64,000 bases of DNA from Albula goreensis (lineage: Eukaryota; Chordata; Actinopteri; Albuliformes; Albulidae): assembly GCA_022829145.1 (NCBI GenBank), contig CM040745.1, positions 26,418,406 to 26,482,405 of the forward strand, given 5' to 3'. The notes below the pieces were generated by a model. That model was not told the origin of the DNA, made no database searches, and was given only the letters and a program-made list of their open reading frames with translations. The position numbers were made by a program, and so were the translations under genes. Within the stretch, counting starts at the first letter, position 1, and each line of letters begins with the position of its first letter. Below are positions 25,821 through 37,500 of this stretch, piece by piece.

Positions 25821-28800
25821 ATTGCACTACCATTCTATATATTTGCATTGACTCAGTTGAGTTTGACTGTTAAATCACAAAAAAGATCTCTCCCAAGATC
25901 AAAGACAGTGAGGGTGACAGTATTTTTGTGGTTGTATACAGAGGGAATCTAATGACAGGAGCTCCCAACATTTCAAAGACTGTTTTGATTTAAGGAGACA
26001 ATAAAACCTGTTTGTTTTGTGTTCAATTTACAGCAGCTTGCTACAATGCTCGAAAAGAGGAGCGTGAGGATGGGTCAGAGTATGAATATGCATGTGGTAG
26101 CAAAGCCAACTTCATTAGGATGAGGGCAGGGATGTGGATGTCACCGACGGGATGCACTGCCTGGCTTTCAGTGCTGTTCTATCGGAATGACAGTCACAAA
26201 TCACATTCCCCATCTGTCACCATCTAATACGAATGTCCACCCCTATGTCCCACCTCCTCAGGCACTCCAAGTCCTGGAAATCCAAGTCCTGCCCACTCTC
26301 AACCCCACCTCAGTGTGGTGGCAATCTTTTCCAGATTCCCAATACCAGAGTCCTCCTAAACTGATCAGCAGTAATCTGAAGAAAACAATGTGCATTGTAA
26401 ACTGCATATACAAACAATATTATCAGCTACATAGAGCACAGATTGCAATGATCTAGTGACAGTTAACTGTTCAAAAACATCCATCTGACCATTATGTCAC
26501 ACAATTGTCACTGTTTCCCTGCTGTGAATGTTGCTCCTTCCCTGCTGTCATTGGACATGAAGTTCATAAATGGATTGCTTAATTTTGTGTGTATTTTGCT
26601 GTTCTCCTCATCTGACAATGAACATTTCTCTCATGGACAGTTAACATTAAATTAGCCCCACTGTCAGGAAGGCTTTTACTGCATCTACAACTTTAAGAAA
26701 ATATGAGGGCTTGATGATTAAAGACTCCATTAATGTTTAGGGTGCTGTGTCCCAAGCAAACAGCAGTTAATCTACCATAAATTAAACTGAATTAATATTT
26801 CATGCAGTTTACTTGGCAAGTCAGTCCTTCCTAATGTACAAAAAGATGCAGATAGTCCAGAGGGATTTATGTGTGCCAACTGGATAATGCCTGTAGATAA
26901 ACATTTCAAATTGATCTGCCCTGTCAAAGGGAAGTGTTCAAGCCTGTTCGAAAGGCCTTTTTAAATGACTTCCCACAAAGTATTGCTTTTTGTTTGCTAG
27001 AGGTTATTTCAAAGTTTTCATTTCCTGTCAAAGAGGACAATTCTCTTTTTCTGCTGAGGATGTACCACGTGGCACATGTTTAGTTTGACATTTTCTGGCT
27101 TCACTTATTGTTCTGCTCCTTGGGGCGCCCCTTTCTTTCAAGTTGAAAAGGCTTTAGAGGAAAGAGTACCTGCACAAAGTGACTGCATGTGGTGTGTTTC
27201 TTTAGTACACTTACTGATTCAGATATATCCTTTTCTAGAACATAGCACACCAAAGCCTTCAAGATCACATTTCATTACCTCTCAGCTTACATAAATGTTA
27301 CCATCCACACAGGATTGCCAGCATCAGCAAAGCACACATAACAAGCAAAACACATTCCAAATGATGGAAATGAGACATGGCAAAACGTTATCCTAGGGAA
27401 AAAACATTCAACATGTGAGCTAATGTCTATGAAATGTGAACATTTTTGGTCTTTTTTGGAGTGTTAAGTGTGACCATGGAGATTGCAAGTCTTTGTTATT
27501 CCTGTACTTCACTTGGTTTCAATTAAAAAGAGTGGGCTCAGACATGAACACTCACTAAATTCTATTCTAGGGAGAATACATGCTTGCAAAAATAGCTATA
27601 TTAATGCTATAAATGAAATATTATATATAAAATATTCCATATCAGTAATCATATCTTAAAGTAATTACCATCTCAATCATTGATTGTATGGCATAATGAG
27701 CTTATACAAAATAATTGGAATTAATAAAATTATATTCTAACTACAGAAGCGTGTCAGATATCAGGACTTTAATTAAAATATGATCGATTGTAACTATTTA
27801 TTCAGGTGTGAGTGCTAAATACTAGTAGATTAAATGTTGAACCGTGAAGAGATTATTGAATACAAGAACATACAGTGATCATCTGAAAATAAAATTGCTT
27901 TATTACTGTGCTATTCTGCACTGAGCTCTGGGCACAATTACTGATGAAAGACAATGAAGGAAAAAGAATGGCACCCATTAAAGGTGAAAGGCTGGAAAGC
28001 ATTTCATTGATCTTCTTCTCAAGCACAATGATCACACCAGTTGTGAGGGGAAGGTGGGTGTGTGGTGATCCTGAAGTGAAAAGCAACTTTGAATTGGTTT
28101 CTAACAAGAAGAATCCATGTGATTATAGGCTACAATGTGTCTTCATTGAAAGGTATTCCTGTCCTCTGTCCTGCTCTGCTGAGTCTTATGGTGTTCAATG
28201 GGGAAAAGCTGGTGGAATTGAAGTAAATGACTCTGAGGTGTTTGAGTGCTTAGCACCAGTGCTACTTGCGTGGTGGACTGCTGGTGCAGCAATTACAAAT
28301 TGGGTAGAAAATATTGGGTGAAAAAGTGAAGAAAAATTTGAACAGTTTGGTGATCTAGCTAGAACATTAATTGGAGCAAGGTTTTGTTCTTGGTAGTGCC
28401 CCAAAGACTTAAATTCAGTTTGATACCTGCTTATTGAAAGAATATGACTTACTTTTCATCATCCAATGCTTATAAACTTGCCAGTTAATATCAATTACAT
28501 CTAAACTCTTTGGGTTGTGTAAAAGAAAGAATCCTTTCATTAAATTGAGCATTGCTGTTAAACTATTATGCACCATTGGACCAATAACCAGCAGAACCAA
28601 GTATATTAGTTTACCCTGCCCTAAACATGAAACACCTCATTGTTTTCAGAATGTTACCGTGAGCATTATACTCCTTTTGGTGAGATCTATAGAACAAGAT
28701 TAGAAGCATTAAATCCAAAAGGTTGCAGAATCAATAGATGGCATAATAGCCAGCAAGTTATTTAAATTGCAATGAGCTTTTCAGTGGACTGAGTTTACCC

Positions 28801-29099
28801 TTGATGCAGGGAGATTCAAAGGGACTGCATCTGTGATGAAAGAAGATGCAGGGCTGTGAGGAAGGTGCAGCAGGGCTGGGTTTAAAAGTATGCCGTGGCT
28901 CACCCAACCCCTGAGTCTTCACACGTGATGAAAGACTTGTACTCTTCAGATACAAAAATGGTCCCAGGGACACATTAGCCACAGTGCATGTTTGGCTGAA
29001 TCAGCCTCATTTCTTTTGTTCGACCTAAACTAAATATATGTTTAAAAAAGTGAGTAGGAATGAAATGACAATGCCTTCTCCCTCTCTTCTCATCTCCAG

Positions 29100-29246
29100 A
29101 TCATGGGTTCTGCTCGTGTGGCCGCTGTATCTGCAGTGACGGATGGTTTGGGAAGCTCTGCCAGTTCCCCCGCAGCTGTGACATGAGCGACGAGCAGAGC
29201 AAGAGCCTCTGCGAGACTGAGGATGGGGTCCTGTGCTCAGGGAAAG
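29100..29246 (+). CDS. itgbl1: itgbl1 exon: eight-cysteine integrin EGF module (49 aa)
   Basis: This is a 147-bp internal exon in phase 1-1. The acceptor is CTCCAG ending at 29099, preceded by a pyrimidine tract, and the donor is GTAAGG at 29247. It encodes [20 protein letters not shown], followed by a long linker rich in acidic and polar residues with three more cysteines, and ends VLCSGK. There are eight cysteines in total. The first codon is completed by the previous exon (Asp). Of the five exons this one and 32420-32533 are the clearest matches to ITGBL1. A degenerate 41-bp tandem repeat begins about 60 bp after the donor. Confidence 0.94.
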
Positions 29247-29302
29247 GTAAGGAGATGTTGTGGCTGCCCTATGTCACCCTAAGTGACAGGCAAAAGAAGT
29301 CT

Positions 29303-29700
29303 AGTGTCTGTATGCCATATTGGTGCATCTTCTAAGGGAGTTTGTGTACTCTTACTTCAACAGCCTAGAAGGCCACAGTATCTGCAAGCCTACTCTAGGC
29401 TTCTGTAGGGTTTCAATGCCTGCAGGGCTACTCTACCTCGATTATAGAGAACCTCACTGTCTGCAGGAATGCCCTCCTCTCTTACTAGGAAAGTACAGTT
29501 TCTGCACATGTATTCAACCACAATCTAAGAGGGCAACAATGACTGTCTATCCAACTATGAGTCAAGAAAGCAACAGTTTCTGTAGGGCTACCTTAATCAC
29601 AGTCATGGAGGGTCTCTTTGTTGCCGGAGATACTCTATACTCAACCACCATCCTGATGAACAGTCTGTTTAGGCATTTATACAATCAAGCCACTCACCTT
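29303..29700 (+). repeat. degenerate minisatellite, period about 41 bp, about 9 copies
   Basis: CTGCA/CTGTA anchors recur at 29307, 29382, 29420, 29461, 29502, 29543, 29580, 29621 (TTGCC) and 29665, with most spacings of 37-44 and a mode of 41. An approximate unit is CTGCAGGGCTACTCTAACCA followed by an AATCTAGAGGGCAACAGTGT-like half. Copies are diverged. It starts about 60 bp past the donor of the third itgbl1 exon. Confidence 0.65.
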
Positions 29701-31260
29701 CTTAATTCAGCTGTCCAGGCTGAACCACTTTGGATCCCTCTCCAAGTCATAAGGCATTAGTTATTTAAATGGAGATGAAAAACATTCTGCACTACAGTGC
29801 TCCAGGAATAGAGAATCTACTATACACTGATAGTCTCTACAGCATTGGTGTCCATGGGGATTTGTGAGTCATTGTTCCAACTCACGACCCAGTTGCTTAA
29901 TTTGGGCCAATGAGTGGAAATGGACTTGGCTTTGCCTAATATTCCAAAGGGCAAAGGAACATGGATTTGTTGAACAAGGAGCTGCCACCACAGATCTAGT
30001 TAGGCAATCTACTGTAGCACTTTCCAGTATTCCCTTTTATTCATTCGTTTTGCTTCTCTGCAAAGTCTTACAGAAACACTCTTATCAAACAGCATTCACA
30101 TGGTTATATGTATTATATGTTAACTGTGATATGGTGATATGAACACATTTCAAGGCTAAGAAACATGGCAGTTGTTGTATTGCTGCCATACGTTTTGACA
30201 TAAAGTGAGGGTGTCACATCAAGTCACAGATCCCTGTATGTGTATATATTCATTGATTGGATCATAGAGATTCTAGTATTTTGGACAACGCTGGCAAGGA
30301 CAGACAGTTCACACTTTTGTGGTCTCTCAAATTGCATAACTAGTGGAACAACTGTGCTTTTGTGCCCTCTGATGCTCAAACAATTTCAGGAAAATCAATA
30401 CAGTGATGTACAGCATGATAAAATTCTAAATTGACAGACATTACCCAGAAATAAAGCAACTTATAGGCCTATTCTCTACGCTGTGGTTATGATCACACTG
30501 TTCACCGCAAAAATGTAAGGAAATATGACCCCCTGGCAGGATAAGATCAGATGTGTACCTGAACTCTGAACTCATTTGCTTGTATAGTTTGGCTAATGAC
30601 CTTCCGTGTGGTAGGCAACTTTTTTGAGTGAGCCTCTGGCTCCTCTATGTAAAAATTAAGGTCTAAAAGTCAGGTACAGGGAAATCACAATGTGCTTCAT
30701 TAAGGCAATACACCAGTGCTGGGCCACAAAGTGGTGAGTGGAGTTCATGTGAGGAGCTTGTTACTTATGTGTAACCTTGGTTACTATAGCACAGGGCTGA
30801 ATACGGTCACTCACAAGCCTTCCTCATGGCTCCAAGGAAAATGAAAGTCAAGTAGAAGTGGCAATATGCTTTTCAAAGCCTATACTTCTGAGCCCTTGTA
30901 CATAGCAGGGGGTTGAATAGCAACACCTTCCCCTCTGGGCAGCCTTGAATGCGCAGCAGATGCTTGTAATTCCATTCCGTCTGCACTGCTCACTCAACAT
31001 TCTCTGTTCCCTTTATAAACAGGCCACAAATAAGGCTGCCATGTCTTTTCTCTCAGCAAAAGACTCTCAAGAAGTGAAATCATTAACAGTCTGTGCGCAT
31101 TGGCTGTTTGCTCCTTGCCAATATGACTGCCATACCTCTCATCCTTTACAAAATTTTAGAGGACACTTGCATCATTCTCTGTGCAATACCCTTATTTGGG
31201 CCTGGAGAATGAAAGGTTAATGGTTTAAAGGCCCCCTATGGTCAAAATGCTCCTCTTGTG

Positions 31261-31440
31261 GATTGTCACCTTGCCATGGTAGAGGAGCTTGTGTGTCCCA
31301 ATGGCCCTTAGAGCTAGGTCGGCAGGAGTCCAACTCCTGGCAGGTTCAACCATTCCGGACAGGTCAAAGGTTAGGGGCCAGACCAAAAGACAATCCCTGG
31401 TCCTCCAGGTTGGGGGTTGGGTGTAGGGCTAACAACCTCA
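31261..31440 (+). mobile_element. LINE-like dispersed repeat fragment
   Basis: The stretch reading ACCTTGCCATGGTAGAGGAG, then CTTGTGTGTCCCAATG, then GGGTTGGGTGTAG resembles a repeat that I recall as common in fish genomes upstream of LINE reverse-transcriptase ORFs (CACCTTGCCGTGGTGGAGGAG...GGGGTTGGGTGCAG). No reverse transcriptase is present here. The family name is not certain. Confidence 0.45.
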
Positions 31441-31469
31441 CCCCAGAAAATTAAAGTTGTTACAGAAAT

Positions 31470-31493
31470 GTACAGTTACAGGGGTAACTGTAC
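31470..31493. repeat. 10-bp inverted repeat, 4-nt loop
   Basis: GTACAGTTAC and GTAACTGTAC are separated by AGGG. Confidence 0.85.
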
Positions 31494-32419
31494 AGGGGTA
31501 GTTGTCCTGGTTTTGAAGTCATGGTTAGGTTTAGTTTTTGTACAGCAGAAATACTAAATGTTTACAATAAAGTTGATTTACAAACAGCTATGTTTGCTGA
31601 CAAATCAAGTTAGATCTAATAGAACCGCAGTAACCTGGAAACACCAGGAATCCAAAATGTGTATAATCCTGTATCACTCCCATATATACAGGCCTTATTA
31701 GTGTAATGCAAAAGGAAAACACACTTTATGTGATATCTTATAAGGCAAAAAAAAACATACACTGTGGGGATCTAAATTTTGATCATTCAATATGTCCTCA
31801 GTTCAATATGACCACAAGTCCTAAGCTGTGAAAAGCAGCAGACAGCAGGTGCACAGCCTTCCAGCTGTCATCGGGAAACTCTTAGGCATGGCAGGGGTAA
31901 TTGTCCATTCCACACTGAGGACAAGAAAGCCTCATGAAAAGTATTGAAATTCTATGAATAATCATTGTTCTTATTACTATTAATCTGTCTCAGTCATTGT
32001 GAAATATATTTATTTATTATTTATTCATTCTCATTTAGTAAACACCTTATTACAAGATAACTTCTGTTGTAAGCTGTTGTTTTGAAGTAGATAATACTGA
32101 TGCAAAACTTTGGAGGCCTTTGGAAAGGCACCTGTAACTAAATGTGAGAGGTAATTAGTCTTACATGAGCTGCAGAACTGACAGCATGCCATCCTTTTTT
32201 CATTTGTTTCTTTGATGTGGGCTTGATTGATTCTTGTTATTTCTTCCCACTTGTGTTCTTTGAGTTAATATCAGTCACACACATGTGCACTCACACTTGC
32301 ATTTTGAGTTCTATACAAAGGGGGACAGACATCCACTGTCACAGATTGAACAGCAAGGCTGTTCCTTGTGGTTAAGACTCAATTGGTGTGCTAATGACTA
32401 ATATTGTCTTCCCTGCCAG

Positions 32420-32533
32420 GATCCTGTCACTGTGGGAAGTGTATCTGTTCACCCCAGGAGTGGTACATTTCTGGAGAGTTCTGTGAATGTGATGACAGGG
32501 AGTGTGACAAGCATGATGGTCTCATCTGCACAG
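32420..32533 (+). CDS. itgbl1: itgbl1 exon: eight-cysteine integrin EGF module (38 aa)
   Basis: This is a 114-bp internal exon in phase 1-1. The acceptor is TGCCAG ending at 32419 and the donor is GTAAGG at 32534. It encodes [20 protein letters not shown] followed by [18 protein letters not shown], with eight cysteines. The [13 protein letters not shown]2-CDKHDGLIC stretch is nearly the same as in human ITGBL1 and integrin beta stalk repeats. This is the penultimate module of the protein. Confidence 0.95.
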
Positions 32534-32579
32534 GTAAGGGGGCCACATACGAGACACCAAAATTCATGGGCATACAAAC

Positions 32580-32641
32580 ACATGCATGCGCATGAACACA
32601 CACACAGACGCACGCACGCACGTACGCACACACATACACAC
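32580..32641 (+). repeat. imperfect CA/CG microsatellite
   Basis: CA repeat with ACGC interruptions, about 50 bp past the donor of the fourth itgbl1 exon. Confidence 0.9.
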
Positions 32642-35600
32642 AATATCTCAGACATACATATGCATAAACAAGTAAGAGCTGTTCAGAATGAGACGGAGCT
32701 ATAGTTCTAAATGGTCTAGAAATACCTGATACAGAAACACATAGAACCTGACTGGTAATGATTGATGCTTACATTCTAGCAGGAGGACATTGTGACAAAA
32801 TAATGTAACTCTGTCAGGTAATTTCTTATTCTTTCATCAGAGAACTGGTGGAAACATATAAAATAAAATCATATGAAACAGAAAAAAAACATGCTAATCT
32901 CTCAGCAAACTGACCAGGGGTATTTCATGGACCGCAATTAATGACTGAGCTATGTTCTGTAAATACTGAGAAAATCGAGTCTTAGTTCCATGTTCGTGGT
33001 TCTAGGATCTCAAACCTTCAACATAAAATTACATTTTAGCTGTATTCTGTATGCTTTTAGCATGAATGGGGTGAATTATCCTGATTACTCCAGCACATCA
33101 TTTCATCTCTGAAAATCTACCTCCCTAAAACTCCATCAAAAACATTGTCACCTTAGAAACATGTTTCATTACAGAATGTCTGATTTATAACTATGTTAAC
33201 TTTTCATTCAGGTATGTTTCTTGTTATGTACTCCGTATCTAGGCTACTAATTACAAATCAAGAGAAAAAAACACAAGCAAGGGGGATTAACAAATTGTAA
33301 AATATATTGAATGTCATTCATTAACATATAAATGATTAGGTTGTATTCCCTAAATATAATATGCAGCAGGATTACTTAATCACATGCTAGATCTTCTGAA
33401 AGATTCTTTAAGTGGACACTCTTCATCAAAACAAAGTCAATGCTTTTCTTCTAAATTTGTCAAGAATGCACATAGCCCTTTTTAAGATATAATGAAGCAA
33501 ACATTTGTTATCCCGGCTGCTAAATAAATATTTTGAATTCTGGAATTTCATGGATTCTCCAAAGCAATTTCTCATTTCACGTTCAATTGATGACTGATGT
33601 GGAAAATTAAAAGTATTAGGAATGGTTGGTGCTTAATTTCATGCACCAAAAGGCTCTAATTTGAACTATTTGATCAGTAATACTATGGTGGATTTCTAGA
33701 ATTTACCCATAAAATCCTGTGTCACACAAGAGGGAAATTCCTAACTCAGTATCAGTACCTCTGAAACTGGAGTGCACTGTTATGGATTATCCATTCACTT
33801 GGCAGATGGTTTTTTGGAGGGTGATGTACATAATTCACATTAAGTAAATTACTCAACGTAAACAGCGTAAACACTACACACCACTGCCCTGCACTGCTCC
33901 ATGCATTCCTGGTTGTGACTTTTATACTTTTCTCATTACAGTCAAAATGCACCTGCACTTCCACTTGAAAAAAAATCATTATTTTTTTCTTGGACTGGAT
34001 ACTATTGACCGACCAGACACATGCACTGCAATCCAGTCAAACTCCCTTCAGAAAGTTACATGATTGCAGAAGCTCATCATGGACTAAAAGTCTTCAGTTT
34101 GGAGTCTGTAACTTTTTTCCCTGTACAGTAGTTGCCCTTGTTCTGCTAAATTAGCGAGGCTGACAGATCTGCACTCTGATAACAGCGGGTCAACATGCAG
34201 GGCTGAGCCAATTACAGAAAGGCAGAGCTCCCTGGGTCTGGGGAACAGTGGGGTGGCGACAGGCTTAACAATACAACAGCTTGTAGCTCTGGAGAGGAGA
34301 GGCACCACAATTACGCACAGTGGCCCGTTGCCACAGGGTGCCCATGTCACCATCTTTCATGTTCTTTTTAAAGAACACTTGCACCACCATTTTTATTGCT
34401 TTAGATTTCTTTTTAATTGATTGATGGTCCTCAGCTTACAGAATTGACATGCTTCCAAAGCTAAGGGAGGAGATGTGATGGAGGGGCAGCACCTCTGTGC
34501 TGTTCTTCATTCAGATACATTGATGTTTCAGTAATGGTGAGACTTTGTCCACTGTCAATCAGGCACCTTCTAGACTGCAGGTGAAACTCTCTGTGTGTAC
34601 ATATGTGCACACACAGTGTGTGCAACCAACTGTGCTCTTAATAAGACATAACTGAGCTCTGATGAAGCAGTGCAAAAATGTGTAAACAAAATCATATCTT
34701 AAGTAGTAAGTGGTGGATCCCTCAAAACACTCTTGAACGTACAGTATTTCAAAGTATTAAAATATACTTTTTTGTTTTGCGCGCAAAGCCTTTTTGCACA
34801 TATCAATATGGTGGTCAGATATTTCATATTATATATATATATTTATATTCATATGGTGAGAGAGTTTTGCCACAGGCTCTGTGAGTTGAAGCATGACTGC
34901 TATTAGGGCAGTAACGATGTGGAGAGGTGGGGACGGTCATCAGTGATGGGAGGTCGTGTCCTGGGGGTGTCTCCTGTTGGAGCGTGCATCGTAGCATGAA
35001 TCCTCCCACTTTGAAAAGGGACAGGCTTTGTCATTAGGGCTGAGAAATCATACTGAGGCTGCCGTCACCAGCCACCCAGAGGCCCAAGGAATGGCCCCGT
35101 GGACCAAGCTGCCGTCATGGACCATTTGAGAGCATGAGGCTTCTACACCATTTCCTGCCCTCATTTCACAAGGAAACATCCCTGCCGTGAACACATCGCT
35201 AAATGATACAAAAAACACAATGTAAATTGATGGATAAAAGTGTGGTAGCACACTGGAGGATTATTTCATAGGCAGTCAATTCCAAAAAGTATTGTTCGTG
35301 ATATCTGCAGATTGGTATACAGCAAGGTTTAATGTATGTGTATGTACAATTACACAAATGTAATTATGCATTTTTAATTATTTTGACAATAAAGTCATAC
35401 TTTTAAGCAGAGCAGAGCAGTTACAATTTCAGCTTTCCATGCATTATATCCTTCCTAGGAACATATCCTTTTTGCAGGAATGTGACAAAAAATGAAAACT
35501 ATCAATATTCCTACCCTCATGTAGAAGAGCAGAGAGCTAGCTCAAGGCATAAGCAGACTTTAAACGGCCACTCAAAGATCTGGCCATGGTGCAGAGACCC

Positions 35601-37031
35601 TTTAGATGCTCTTCATACAGTATGCAGTACATCCGTGTTGATTGACTGCAGGTGAGAATGAAGTCTGTGCTGCAGAGACTCCTGCAGTCTCCTCCTTCAC
35701 ATATGGCACTATATTGTATGCACATGTCTTGACATGCTTCACGGTGAGAGGGGGCCCTTGAGCCATTATCCCCCACATTGTCCTCACCTCTAAATTATTT
35801 AACACTGCTTTTTACTCAATATTACAGAGCTGCATTGGTTTTTGTTGCCTAAATCACAGTGTCTGTACCAGAGTGGGGTATATATTTCACACTCTAATCA
35901 ATTATGCCAGGTGGGGAGCCCAGGTACCATTACCTAAAAAAATCTGAATTGACTAGAATCTTCAAGATAGTTATGTTCTATGGAGCAGAAAAGAGAGCGA
36001 GAAAGAAATGAGTGGGCAGCTGTCAGGCACTCACAGAAGAAAAATATGGCATCACCTGATAAAATTAACTTGCTTCATAGATTGTTTGCTGTCAACATCA
36101 TTTTTGTTTTTGCAGCATTTTTGAATGCGTGGCCGATAATACCTTCTCATCCACTCTTTAGGCAGCCTACTAAATCACTGAACCCCACTTGTTAGCACCA
36201 CAGTCTAGCACTTTCTCTCATGCTCTCAGTTTGTGTATATTCCAAGGGTAAGAGTGTGTGATGAGTGAACAGCCCTCACACCAGCCCTGGCTTAGCGCTG
36301 GCCTCTTGCTGCAGGAACAAGTTAAAAATAACACTAGTTCTCCTGCAGACCCGCCATCAGCAGGACAGGCTGTGCTTGAATCTGGCGACCGCACAGACTG
36401 ATGTCTCTGTGTCATCAAGCTCTGTTCCGGCTTGAAGCAGAACTGCACTAAGAAATCTCAGTTTGACACATTGTTCCTTACCTTTCACACAGTTGTGAGT
36501 CCTGTTTCTTTGAATGTGTTGAAAGATAAGGAAGGTAGTGATTGATTCCTCTTTTAATTCTTGCAATCTTCTACAACTGTATACTGAAATTATGAGTAAA
36601 CAAAGGACTGTAGTTCCGGGCATTTTTGATGTGAAGGCAGGGTGACTGTGATGATCCTAACAGTTGGATGCCTGACAATATTTGTCAATGTTCCACGAAT
36701 TCAGTCAATAGCTCTTATGGCACTGCCAGACATACAGTTCCTGTTGAAAATGTCTCTCTGCAGTGCAGTATTCTTTAGAAACAGATTGAACAAGGCCCCA
36801 CGTATGCATTCATCATTCTCTGATGTAAAGGAATGAACATACAGGCTTTCACATTCTGAAATGACAGGATGTTACATCCACCATGTTGATTTTTGAATGA
36901 CTGGATTTAATTAGTGACTTTCATTTTTCAGTGAAATTTTTTATTTGTTTTGTTAGTATTTTGTAAATAATTTGAATGTTGAACCTTTATATTTGATCAA
37001 CCTACACAAAGACACACACTTACGCACCACG

Positions 37032-37053
37032 CACACACACACACACACACACA
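37032..37053 (+). repeat. (CA)11 microsatellite
   Basis: Uninterrupted CA repeat in the last itgbl1 intron. Confidence 0.95.
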
Positions 37054-37360
37054 AGTAGCCTATCATTTTACCTCAAAACCTTATACTCTGCAATGACAAT
37101 ATTTCATATTGATTTTGTGTCAGCTGATCCATACTGGATGAGGACTTCATTTTAACACTCCAAGAGTTAAAGAGTGGTCACGTCTTTCACGGTTCCAGCT
37201 CCCGGCAAAACTGATCACCACTATTTCATAAAGCATGTACCGCAAAAAAGGGTAAGGGGTGTTCCCTAAGGCTGCAGCAGACTGAAGTGTGGCAAACTGA
37301 GAGGGTCAGAGTGATGGACAGATCCTCTCCCAGCTCACTGCTTCTCTTTTCTTCTGACAG

Positions 37361-37449
37361 GAAATGGTGTGTGCAGCTGTGGCAACTGTGACTGCTGGGA
37401 AGGGTGGACCGGGAACGCCTGTGAAATCTGGGTGGGGGCAGAGTACTAA
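37361..37449 (+). CDS. itgbl1: itgbl1 terminal coding exon: last five-cysteine module and stop
   Basis: The terminal exon begins after a strong pyrimidine tract and CTGACAG at 37360. It encodes [20 protein letters not shown] and then EIWVGAEY with a TAA stop at 37447-37449. Only five cysteines remain because the last module is truncated in this family; human ITGBL1 ends similarly in EIWLGSEYP. The fish tail lacks the final proline. No transmembrane helix follows, which separates it from integrin beta chains. An AATAAA lies 30 bp past the stop. The same region is open in other frames, but those have no family resemblance. Confidence 0.95.
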
Positions 37450-37478
37450 CACCCAGAGGACACTTTTTAAGACTTTAA

Positions 37479-37484
37479 AATAAA
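37479..37484 (+). promoter_or_regulatory. itgbl1: candidate itgbl1 polyadenylation signal (AATAAA)
   Basis: A canonical AATAAA starts 30 bp after the itgbl1 stop and is followed by a GT-rich stretch (37488-37498). If used, the 3' UTR would be only about 50-60 nt. Alternative signals are ATTAAA at 37653-37658 and AATAAA at 38060-38065. Confidence 0.5.
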
Positions 37485-37500
37485 GACTGTTCTGTGTTAC

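Larger units (their letters stand above)
17691..29099 (+). other. itgbl1 intron, 11.4 kb
   Basis: Contains a CA-rich tract just after the donor, the double hairpin at 19924-19990, a CT-rich stretch near 23139-23165, a Tc1-like relic at 23832-24200, a CA tract at 24946-24980 and a long hairpin at 25745-25820. Nothing else recognisable. Confidence 0.75.
29247..32419 (+). other. itgbl1 intron, 3.2 kb
   Basis: Begins with a degenerate 41-bp minisatellite (about 29303-29700) and includes a LINE-like fragment (31261-31440) and a 10-bp inverted repeat at 31470-31493. No other gene seen. Confidence 0.75.
32534..37360 (+). other. itgbl1 intron, 4.8 kb
   Basis: Contains CA-rich DNA right after the donor (32580-32641) and a pure CA microsatellite at 37032-37053. 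The rest is AT-rich with no recognised element. Confidence 0.75.
1..37500 (+). other. itgbl1: itgbl1 gene locus, 3' part (introns and last five coding exons)
   Basis: This is the span of the 3' part of an integrin beta-like 1 gene, open at the left edge. Five coding exons on the + strand are separated by introns of about 16.9, 11.4, 3.2 and 4.8 kb, all with GT donors and AG acceptors and all in phase 1. Joined, they encode about 204 residues made only of integrin-type EGF modules (C-x-C-G-x-C-x-C cores) and end in a short acidic/aromatic tail. Human ITGBL1 is about 494 residues with ten such modules, so roughly half of the modules, including the signal peptide end, lie upstream of the window. 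The family product is secreted and lacks the integrin I-like and membrane-spanning parts. An integrin beta chain is excluded because the terminal module is followed directly by a stop. Confidence 0.93.

Noticed and set aside
29320-29760. 146-codon open frame after an itgbl1 exon
   Set aside because: It coincides with a degenerate 41-bp tandem repeat whose period is not a multiple of three. It has no recognisable domain and lies in an intron.
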